From Lachnospiraceae bacterium JLR.KK002 (GTDB lineage Bacteria; Bacillota; Clostridia; Lachnospirales; Lachnospiraceae), in NCBI GenBank assembly GCA_036941025.1, contig JAYMNP010000001.1, forward strand, positions 4,012,001-4,076,000: a stretch of 64,000 nt of DNA, given 5' to 3'. Under the pieces are notes generated by a model, which saw only the letters and a program-made list of their open reading frames with translations, searched no databases and was not told where the DNA came from. Positions 8,785 through 16,019 of this stretch are shown in pieces. The position numbers were made by a program, and so were the translations under genes. Numbering within the stretch: the first letter of the stretch is position 1; each line of letters opens with the position of its first letter.

Positions 8785-9654
8785 ATGGAAAAGATGGAAA
8801 TTTATCAGAAGGGAATCATCGCAGGCGGGACCGGACTTTTGTATCAGGCGGCAGATTTGCTGAAAAAAAGCGGCCGGGCAGAGAAAATTGAGTTATATTT
8901 CTGTAATCAGAACGGTTTTGGAAAAGGAGAAACAGAGTTTCCCTGTCATCAGGTTTCTGAAAAATCAGAGCTGATGGACATGCTGAAACAGGAGACAGAA
9001 AAAACCCTGGTATTATCCGTAATGAATCCCTGGCTGTTTCCGGAAGAAGTCCTTGAGAATCCCTGCCTTCTGGTGGTAAACCTTCACCATGCGCTGCTCC
9101 CCGCCCACCGGGGCAGAAATGCCGAGGCCTGGGCCATTTATGAGGGAGATGAAAAAGCCGGAATCACCTGGCACAAAGTGGACGCCGGAATTGACACAGG
9201 AGCTGTTTATCTTCAGAAAGAAGTGGAAATTGACAGCCGGATGACTTCATTAAAACTTTTGTCGAAGCTGAATGAAGCGGCCCTGGAAGGGCTGGAGGAA
9301 TTGCTGCAGGGAGATTTCAAAGAGCATAAGGCTGATGATTCCCAGGGGACAGGAACCGGAAAGCCGCACCTTGCAAAAGACATTCCCAATGACGGATGGC
9401 TGGATTTGTCCTGGAACCCGGAACAGATCAGCCGGTTTCTGCGTGCCATGGATTATGGAGTAATAAATGTATTTGGAAAACCCAGAGTCAGACTGCCGGA
9501 AGGCGTCCATGTATGGAAAGCCTGGAAAATTTCCGAGGAGGAAGGACCGGAGGAAACCAGATACGATGAGACAAAGCGGGAGCTTTGCATCCGGAAAGAC
9601 GGAAAACTGATTACACTGAAAAAGATGAAAAAAATGGAGGAAAATAACAAATGA
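8785..9654 (+). CDS. N10-formyl-THF dependent formyltransferase
   Basis: The 289-residue protein has the hallmark of the formyltransferase fold: VVNLHHALLPAHRGRNA followed by WAIYEGDEKAGITWHKVDAG and IDTGAV. These contain the catalytic Asn-His-Asp set seen in methionyl-tRNA formyltransferase and sugar N-formyltransferases. It is too divergent and too well placed in an operon to be the housekeeping Fmt. It lies between the adenylation enzyme and the carrier protein gene and overlaps the carrier start by 4 bp (ATGA). The likely substrate is an amino group on a carrier-bound aminoacyl unit or an amino sugar. The first is inferred from gene order, the second is the better known activity of relatives. 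Confidence 0.85.
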   Translation: MEKMEIYQKGIIAGGTGLLYQAADLLKKSGRAEKIELYFCNQNGFGKGETEFPCHQVSEKSELMDMLKQETEKTLVLSVMNPWLFPEEVLENPCLLVVNLHHALLPAHRGRNAEAWAIYEGDEKAGITWHKVDAGIDTGAVYLQKEVEIDSRMTSLKLLSKLNEAALEGLEELLQGDFKEHKADDSQGTGTGKPHLAKDIPNDGWLDLSWNPEQISRFLRAMDYGVINVFGKPRVRLPEGVHVWKAWKISEEEGPEETRYDETKRELCIRKDGKLITLKKMKKMEENNK

Positions 9655-9884
9655 AAGAGAAATTACTGGAGATTTTAAATGATTTGAGACCGGACGTGGA
9701 GTTTGAAAAAGAGACAAAATTAATTGACGATGGGATTCTGGATTCCTTTGACATTGTTTCCCTGGTATCGGAGCTGAACTCTGAATTTGACGTGGAGATT
9801 AACGTGATGGATCTGGAACCGGTGAATTTCAATACGATTCAGGCAATGATGGAGTTAATTGAGAAGCTGCAGGAAGAAGGCTGA
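9651..9884 (+). CDS. DltC-like acyl carrier protein
   Basis: This 77-residue acidic four-helix carrier protein has the phosphopantetheine attachment site GILDSFDIVSLV, where the Ser is the modified residue. The downstream NFNTIQAMM segment resembles DltC more than fatty-acid ACP. It would hold the acyl group made by the adenylation enzyme at 7227 and hand it to the MBOAT at 9947. Its start overlaps the formyltransferase stop, indicating translational coupling and a shared pathway. Confidence 0.92.
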   Translation: MKEKLLEILNDLRPDVEFEKETKLIDDGILDSFDIVSLVSELNSEFDVEINVMDLEPVNFNTIQAMMELIEKLQEEG

Positions 9885-9946
9885 GACAATTCTTCTGTTT
9901 ATGAAGTGAACAGTAATAAAATCACTGATTTGAAGGGAAATGAAAG

Positions 9947-11545
9947 ATGGATTTTATTTCAGTTACATTTATGATATTTATTCTTATACTGATTTGCCTT
10001 TACTTCCTGGTGCCGGATAAATACAAATGGATGGTGCTGCTGGCAGGCAGCTATGTTTTCTATGCATTTTCCGGGATAAAACTGATGATTTTCCTCATTT
10101 TTACCACAGGGGTAACTTTTGTAAGCGGCAGGAAGCTGGGGGATATCAATGAGGAATCCTCCCGGTATCTGAAAGAGCATAAGGCGGATTTGACCAGGGA
10201 CGAGAAAAAACAGTATAAGAGCCAGATTACCGCCCGCAAGAAGCGGATTGTGACAGCCGCTGTAGTGGTCAATCTGGGTATTCTGATTTTTCTGAAATAC
10301 TTTAACTTTATTGCCAAAAACATCAATCTTGTGATTGGACAGTTTGGGGTGACAGAGAAAGTTCCGCTGCTGAATCTGCTGCTGCCGCTGGGGATTTCCT
10401 TTTATACCCTGCAGTCCATTGCCTATATTGTGGATTTGTACCGGGGAAAGTACCAGGCAGACAGGAACTTTCTGAAATTTGCCCTGTTTATGTCCTTTTT
10501 CCCTCAGATTATACAGGGCCCTATCGCCAGGTATGACCAGCTGGCTTCTCAGTTATATGAGCCCCATAAGTTTGATTACACCAGAGTGACCCAGGGCTTC
10601 CAGCTTGTTCTCTGGGGGTATATGAAGAAGCTGATTCTGGCGGACCGTCTGGCGGTTGCGGTGAATTTTATCTTTGACGACCCGGCGCCCCATGAAGGCT
10701 TTATTCTGTTTTTTGCTGCAGCCGGATACGGGCTGCAGGTATATGCGGATTTCTCCGGTGGTATGGATATCGCCCGCGGAGTTTCCCAGGTGCTGGGCAT
10801 TGAACTGGCGCTGAATTTTGAGAGGCCCTATTTTGCAAAATCAGTGGAGGAATTCTGGCGCAGGTGGCATATTACACTGGGCTCCTGGATGCGGGATTAT
10901 GTGTTCTATCCCCTGTCCCTGTCCAAAAACTTTGCAAATCTGGGCAAACGAACCAGGAAGATTTTCGGCAATTATATCGGTAAGAAACTGCCTACCTTTC
11001 TGTCCATGTTTATCGTGTTTTTGCTGGTGGGCGTCTGGCATGGTTCCAGCTGGAAATATGTGGCCTACGGAATCTGGAACGGAGTGATTATTGTATCCAG
11101 TATACTGCTGGAGCCGGTATATCAGAAGATGGCTCAGAAGTGCGGCATGGATACGGAGTCTGCCGGCTGGAAATTTTTCCAGATGTTCCGGACCTTTGTG
11201 CTGTGCAGCTTCGGACGTTTCTTTTCCAGAGGAAAAACCTGCATGAAAGCCATTGACATGTTTATACGTGCCCTGGCCTTCCCCAATCCCTGGGTATTTT
11301 TCAACGGAGGCTTTCTGAATTTCGGCCTGTCCTACAAGGACTATAATGTGATTTTTATTTCGATTCTTGTACTGCTGGTGGTTGGAATCATGCAGGAGCG
11401 GGGTGTTCATATCAGAGAAAAAATTGCGGAGCAGCACATCTGTTTCCGCTGGGTGATTTATCTGGGAGCAGTGCTTACCCTGCTGGTGTTCGGCTATTAC
11501 GGAGGCGGCTATTCCGCCAGCGAATTTATCTATCAGCAGTTTTAA
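9947..11545 (+). CDS. MBOAT-family O-acyltransferase (DltB-like)
   Basis: This 532-residue polytopic membrane protein carries conserved MBOAT elements: GISFYTLQSIAYIVDLYRG, FFPQIIQGPIARY, FWRRWHITLGSWMRDYVFYPLS and VGVWHGSSWKY, where His in WHG is the presumed catalytic residue. Members such as DltB and AlgI move acyl groups across the membrane to extracytoplasmic polymers. A charged cytoplasmic loop follows the second membrane segment. The neighbours (carrier protein upstream, SGNH protein 12 bp downstream) recreate the DltB-DltC-DltD arrangement. A second, unrelated-looking MBOAT/SGNH pair is encoded at 26474-29104. Confidence 0.93.
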   Translation: MDFISVTFMIFILILICLYFLVPDKYKWMVLLAGSYVFYAFSGIKLMIFLIFTTGVTFVSGRKLGDINEESSRYLKEHKADLTRDEKKQYKSQITARKKRIVTAAVVVNLGILIFLKYFNFIAKNINLVIGQFGVTEKVPLLNLLLPLGISFYTLQSIAYIVDLYRGKYQADRNFLKFALFMSFFPQIIQGPIARYDQLASQLYEPHKFDYTRVTQGFQLVLWGYMKKLILADRLAVAVNFIFDDPAPHEGFILFFAAAGYGLQVYADFSGGMDIARGVSQVLGIELALNFERPYFAKSVEEFWRRWHITLGSWMRDYVFYPLSLSKNFANLGKRTRKIFGNYIGKKLPTFLSMFIVFLLVGVWHGSSWKYVAYGIWNGVIIVSSILLEPVYQKMAQKCGMDTESAGWKFFQMFRTFVLCSFGRFFSRGKTCMKAIDMFIRALAFPNPWVFFNGGFLNFGLSYKDYNVIFISILVLLVVGIMQERGVHIREKIAEQHICFRWVIYLGAVLTLLVFGYYGGGYSASEFIYQQF

Positions 11546-11557
11546 GGAGAAGACAGT

Positions 11558-12772
11558 ATGACAAAGAAACAGGGATTCAAAATTGTATTATTTCTTCTGA
11601 TTCTGGGCATTCTTATCTATCCCCTTCTGGGTATCTTTCAGATTGCGGCGGAAGGGGATACACTGGGTATTAAAAAACGTTATAATGAATTTTACGGAGA
11701 GCCGGAAAACACCTGGGACTGCGTGATGGTAGGGACAAGCTGTGTGGACCGGGAGTGGATTGCGCCTCTGGCCTGGAAAAATTACGGGATGACCGTGTAT
11801 GCCATGAATACCGATGTGCAGCCTCTGTACCTGACCACAAATGTATTAACGGAAGTACGTAAAACCCAGGACATCAAACTGGCTGTGGTGGATGTGCGGG
11901 GAATCAAAATGAAATCTCTGCGGCCGGATGAAGTCAGAATCCGGAGGGTGACGGACTGTATGAGGTTTTCCGCCAACCAGTGGGAGGCTGTAAACAAAGG
12001 CATCCAGTTTCATAATGCATATTACAGTGACGAAGAAGTGCTGAAGAAACTGAAAAAAAATAAAGAAGAAGTGCCGGAGCCTCTGGATGCAGTGGCCATG
12101 CATGTGCCTTTTGTGAAATATCATTCCAGATGGGAGTCGGGCCTTCGGAAAATTGATTTTGTGGGCACCGATACCATTGAAAGCACCATGAAGGGCGTCT
12201 ATGATTTTGAGAATACGCCCTTTACGGTGGAAGAAATAATACCCACTTTTGTGACGGATAAGCAGGCGGAGTTAAATGAACTTCAGACGGGAGTTCTGGA
12301 TGAAATTCTGGAATACGGGAAGGAAACAGATCTGGAACTTCTGTTTATCGCCTCTCCCACCCAGCTCAGCAAGAAAGAACAGCCGGAAATAAACGCGGCC
12401 CTTGCATACCTGGAGGAACAGGGAGCAAACGTCATCAATTATAATACGGAAGAGATGTATGAGGAAATCGGCATCAATTTTTCCGAAGATCTGTACAACC
12501 GGCACCATCTGAACTCCAGAGGCGCCGTAAAGTTTACGGAATATTTTTCAAAATATCTGAATGATACGTACCATTTTCCCGATAAACGGGGGCAGGAAGG
12601 CTATCAGGAGTGGGATATGGCCTATGAGAATTTTGTGGCCTTTTATGAAGACGGCTGGGCCAACAAATACACCTATGTGTATCCGGAGCAGGAAGGAGGT
12701 TCTGATGAAGACGACGAAGAGGACGAAGACAGCGAAGACAACAAAGAGACCGGCGAAGCGCAGGAAGATTGA
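11558..12772 (+). CDS. Membrane-anchored SGNH/DltD-like acyl-transfer protein with acidic tail
   Basis: The 404-residue protein has one N-terminal transmembrane anchor (IVLFLLILGILIYPLLG) and an extracytoplasmic domain. A candidate catalytic Ser is in MVGTSCVDREW and a candidate His is in NRHHLNSRGA, the layout of SGNH proteins such as DltD and AlgX. It probably completes acyl transfer from the MBOAT to the polymer outside the cell. The last 25 or so residues are an almost purely acidic low-complexity tail (GGSDEDDEEDEDSEDN). That tail is also the overlap with the next gene, which uses the same DNA in another frame. Confidence 0.85.
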   Translation: MTKKQGFKIVLFLLILGILIYPLLGIFQIAAEGDTLGIKKRYNEFYGEPENTWDCVMVGTSCVDREWIAPLAWKNYGMTVYAMNTDVQPLYLTTNVLTEVRKTQDIKLAVVDVRGIKMKSLRPDEVRIRRVTDCMRFSANQWEAVNKGIQFHNAYYSDEEVLKKLKKNKEEVPEPLDAVAMHVPFVKYHSRWESGLRKIDFVGTDTIESTMKGVYDFENTPFTVEEIIPTFVTDKQAELNELQTGVLDEILEYGKETDLELLFIASPTQLSKKEQPEINAALAYLEEQGANVINYNTEEMYEEIGINFSEDLYNRHHLNSRGAVKFTEYFSKYLNDTYHFPDKRGQEGYQEWDMAYENFVAFYEDGWANKYTYVYPEQEGGSDEDDEEDEDSEDNKETGEAQED

Positions 12773-13754
12773 TTTTGTGCTTATCTGGGTGGACGGCAAC
12801 GACCCGGAATGGCAGAAAGAAAAGAATAAATACGACGAAAGCAATGATAAGGGCGACAGTACCATCATCCGTTACCGGAGCTGGGATAATCTCCAGTACT
12901 GGTTCCGGGGTGTGGAAAAGTTTGCACCCTGGGTCAACAAAATCCATTTTGTCACCTGGGGCCATCTGCCTCCCTGGCTGAATGTGAACCATCCGAAACT
13001 CCATATTGTAAATCATAAAGACTATATTCCGGAGGAATTTCTGCCCACATTCAACGCCAATACCATAGAAATGAATCTTCACAGAATCAAAGGTCTGGCG
13101 GAGCAGTTTGTTTACTTCAATGACGACATGTTTATTACCGATTACGTGAAGCCGGAGGACTTTTTCAAAAACGGGGTGCCCTGTGATGTATTTGCATTAA
13201 ACTGCATTTATTTCGGGAAGAAAAGCGCCGGATTTTTCAACGGGAATGATCTGGAGCTGATTAACATTCATTTTGACAAAAAAGAATGTTTCAAAAAGAA
13301 TTTCCTGAAATGGTACCATCCCATCAATGGGTGGAAAAGCCTGGTACGCACCACCATGCTGATGATCTGGCCCTGGTTTCCGGGATTTTACTACAGCCAT
13401 CTTCCCAGCAATTTCCTGAAAAGCACCTACAAAGAAGTATGGAATCTGGAGGAGGAGACCCTGCGGGCCACCTGTATGGATAAATTCCGCACCAAGTCAA
13501 ACGTCAACCAGTGGCTGATTAAGTTCTGGCAGCTTGCCAGCGGAAACTTTATTCCCCGTTCCATGAAAATCGGCCGCTGCTTCCATATCAAAGAGCGGAA
13601 TTATGATCTGGCTCTGGATTCCGTGCGGGAGGGCAGATATAAGCTGATTTGCATTAATGATACCATTTATACCGAAGATTTCGAGACGAAGAAACGGGAA
13701 GTGCAGGAGGCATTTCAGAAGCTGCTGCCGGAAAAGTCCGGTTTTGAATTATAG
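12705..13754 (+). CDS. Stealth-family capsular polysaccharide phosphotransferase
   Basis: The 349-residue protein matches the conserved Stealth regions: IDFVLIWVDGNDPEW (CR1), then RYRSWDNLQYWFRGVEKFAP and IHFVTWGHLPPWL with FNANTIEMNLHRI and FVYFNDDMF (CR2), plus later CR3/CR4-like segments. Known members transfer hexose-1-phosphate units, making phosphodiester-linked polymers. The start at 12705 is chosen because GGAAGGAGG lies just upstream. It puts the first 68 bp inside the preceding gene, where the frame encodes a Lys/Arg/Thr-rich basic leader (MKTTKRTKTAKTTKRPAKRR). The next gene starts 11 bp downstream, so this is one operon. Confidence 0.9.
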   Translation: MKTTKRTKTAKTTKRPAKRRKIDFVLIWVDGNDPEWQKEKNKYDESNDKGDSTIIRYRSWDNLQYWFRGVEKFAPWVNKIHFVTWGHLPPWLNVNHPKLHIVNHKDYIPEEFLPTFNANTIEMNLHRIKGLAEQFVYFNDDMFITDYVKPEDFFKNGVPCDVFALNCIYFGKKSAGFFNGNDLELINIHFDKKECFKKNFLKWYHPINGWKSLVRTTMLMIWPWFPGFYYSHLPSNFLKSTYKEVWNLEEETLRATCMDKFRTKSNVNQWLIKFWQLASGNFIPRSMKIGRCFHIKERNYDLALDSVREGRYKLICINDTIYTEDFETKKREVQEAFQKLLPEKSGFEL

Positions 13755-13765
13755 GAGAAGAAATT

Positions 13766-15706
13766 TTGAGTAAAATTTGTGTGGAATTTCAGGATGATGT
13801 ATTAACCATCCGGTGTGCCAGAACCAGAATGACACCGGAAGACACGGAGACAGCCAATGTGACAGGCATTGAGTTCGGCAGAAAGTACAGAACCAATATG
13901 CCTGTCAGAAACAAATCTCAGAAGAATAAGGTCTTTTATATGGAACCGGTACAGGTTACGGTGAAAAACCCTGCCAGTCTGCCCATACTGGCAGAAGGGG
14001 CGAAAGATGTGCCGGTGCTGGCGGTCTGGTCCAATGATAAATTCATTTATTACGGCTATCTTCTGATGAGCAGCGTTTACAAAGAATTAATTAAGTTCTC
14101 CTACAAAGTGCTTCATCTGGGCCTGAGCAGGCGGTATCTGTCTCTGTGGATGATCGGGTATTTCCAGACCGGGTCTGAGACTCCCGTGCAGGGCCAGCGG
14201 TTTTATATTGATGAGAATAATTATCAGGAATCCACCATGAAGATTGATTCGGCTCTGATTCCCAAATGGAAGCTGCTTTTGCAGCACAATTTCCAGCATT
14301 TTAAGATTCCTCTGGAATCCCTGCTGTCGGAAGATACGCAGATTAACAATATGCTGAATATTATGCTGAATGTAAACGGGCTGGAGCTGGATTACCGGCT
14401 GGGGAAAAAATTCCGCAGCATCGGTGCAAATATCCGGCATTATTATGCGCCCTATAAGAGCAGATATCTCAAAGATTTTGCCATTCACGTCAGAAGGACG
14501 GACCGGGGCAATTTTTCCATTGTAAAGCGGCCCAAGGAGGAAGTGGAACGCGGCCTCCGGTTTAAAATTATGGAGAGCCGGGGGATATCCTGGCTTCTGT
14601 ACCATCTGGGGAAATGGCGGGGAAAGCATGGCCGGAATGTGAACCTGTTCTATGAGAAATTTTCGGAAAAGGCGGAGGAAGGAGCATTCGATTTGTTCCT
14701 TATGGCCAGAGACAGCCAGTCATCCCGAAATTACTATATCATTGACGAGCACTCCGAAGATTATCAGCGAATTCAGGGAGAAAAGAACGTGGTTCGGAAA
14801 TATTCTCTGAAATATTACTGGCTGCTGTACCGGGTAAATTACTATATTTCCACAGAAGCCCCGGCCCATCTGAATCTCCTGCGGTCAAACAACAAATATT
14901 TTCGGAAAAGTACCTGCGAACATCCCTTTATCTTTCTGCAGCACGGGGTTACCTACCTGAAATGTCAGGGTCCAACCTCCACTTTTGTGGCAGGGAAGGA
15001 AGGAGAGCCTCAGTATATTATTGTGGGAAGCGAGAAAGAAAAAGATGCAGTGTGCGATATGCTGAAACTGCCGGAAGAACGAATCTGGAATACGGGACTT
15101 CCGATTTTCAGCAAGATAGATTATAAGCACATTCATCAGGATTCCGAAGATAAAGCGGTAATTATGCTGACCTGGAAGACCTATGAGGAACATCTGCAGG
15201 ATTTTGAACAGTCGGAATACTATAAAAACGTTATCCGGATTTATCAGATGCTCAGCAGATATCTGGAGCCTTCAAAGATTATTATTGTGCCCCATCCAAA
15301 GGTAATGGATTTGCTGGCCCATACGGATATGAAAGATTCTGTGTGGAAGAAACCCATTTCCGAAGTTCTGGGTGTGACAAAACTTTTAGTGACAGATTAT
15401 TCTTCCGTATGTTATAATGTATTTTACCAGGGTGCCGGGGTGGTATTTTACCAGCCTGATCTGGAATTATATGAAATGGAAAGCGGCAGGCTGATTCCCT
15501 CAGATGACGAATACATTGGTGCCAGAGTGTTTGACCTGAAGGCTCTGGAGGAGACATTGCAGAATATTATTCAGGATGGCAGGATTATTCTGGATAAGGC
15601 GCGGACTTCGGAACACGAGGCCCGTTATCAGAGCATCAATGAATTCAGCGACGGAGAGAATCTGGCGCGGATTTACCGGAAACTGGTAAAGAAAAAGATT
15701 GTATAG
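13766..15706 (+). CDS. CDP-glycerol glycerophosphotransferase, TagF-like
   Basis: This 646-residue protein has a unique N-terminal half (about 300 residues) and a C-terminal TagF/TarL-like domain: FLQHGVTYLKC, then VGSEKEKD, VIMLTWKTYEEH, IIVPHPKVMD and LVTDYSSVCYNVFYQG. It would polymerise or add polyol phosphate on a lipid-linked acceptor. The start is a TTG at 13766 with AGGAGAAG 5 bp upstream; no closer ATG has a ribosome site. It is the last gene before a 313-bp palindromic non-coding stretch. Confidence 0.9.
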   Translation: MSKICVEFQDDVLTIRCARTRMTPEDTETANVTGIEFGRKYRTNMPVRNKSQKNKVFYMEPVQVTVKNPASLPILAEGAKDVPVLAVWSNDKFIYYGYLLMSSVYKELIKFSYKVLHLGLSRRYLSLWMIGYFQTGSETPVQGQRFYIDENNYQESTMKIDSALIPKWKLLLQHNFQHFKIPLESLLSEDTQINNMLNIMLNVNGLELDYRLGKKFRSIGANIRHYYAPYKSRYLKDFAIHVRRTDRGNFSIVKRPKEEVERGLRFKIMESRGISWLLYHLGKWRGKHGRNVNLFYEKFSEKAEEGAFDLFLMARDSQSSRNYYIIDEHSEDYQRIQGEKNVVRKYSLKYYWLLYRVNYYISTEAPAHLNLLRSNNKYFRKSTCEHPFIFLQHGVTYLKCQGPTSTFVAGKEGEPQYIIVGSEKEKDAVCDMLKLPEERIWNTGLPIFSKIDYKHIHQDSEDKAVIMLTWKTYEEHLQDFEQSEYYKNVIRIYQMLSRYLEPSKIIIVPHPKVMDLLAHTDMKDSVWKKPISEVLGVTKLLVTDYSSVCYNVFYQGAGVVFYQPDLELYEMESGRLIPSDDEYIGARVFDLKALEETLQNIIQDGRIILDKARTSEHEARYQSINEFSDGENLARIYRKLVKKKIV

Positions 15707-15985
15707 ATAATTGCAAAATCTGATAGTTTTTTGAATTCCGTGTACAATTCAAAAATTTCAGGATAAATGTTTTCTCATACAAAAGGTGAGAAATGCATTC
15801 AGCACCATGGAGGTAAGACTCAGATAATCATGGAAGCTATTGCTGAGCATGATTATCTGTAGTCGGAGGCTTACCGGAATGTCCGGTGCGTCTGGCATTT
15901 CGTGCTTTTGTATGAAGAAAATATTGATATAAAGTTGTAGTAGTTGTACATGGAATTCTTATAATTTAACAGTTTTGCAATTATC
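15706..15985. repeat. 280-bp nested palindromic element
   Basis: This fills nearly all of the gene-free stretch 15707-16019. Seven pairs of complementary arms are nested around a centre near 15845. They are 15706-15718 with 15973-15985 (GATAATTGCAAAA, perfect), 15733-15747 with 15944-15958 (14 of 15) and 15776-15785 with 15905-15914 (perfect 10). The inner pairs are 15790-15796 with 15895-15901, 15802-15806 with 15885-15889, 15812-15817 with 15870-15875, and 15822-15832 with 15848-15858 (perfect 11). The tip is AGC-TATT-GCT. It could be a MITE, a long structured leader RNA or an invertible segment. The first arm overlaps the stop codon of the previous gene and the last contains the -35 box of the next promoter. 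Confidence 0.75.
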
Positions 15986-16002
15986 GGAAAAGATTGTATA
16001 AT
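15975..16002 (+). promoter_or_regulatory. Promoter of the beta-helix gene (recurring motif copy 1)
   Basis: TTGCAA (15975-15980), 16 bp, TATAAT (15997-16002). The spacer begins TTATCGGAAAA, shared with the motifs at 30596 and 46224. The -10 box ends only 17 bp before the ATG at 16020, so the transcript leader would be very short and the AAAGGAG site (16004-16010) would lie at or near the 5' end of the RNA. Confidence 0.6.
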
Positions 16003-16019
16003 GAAAGGAGAAACAGGTT

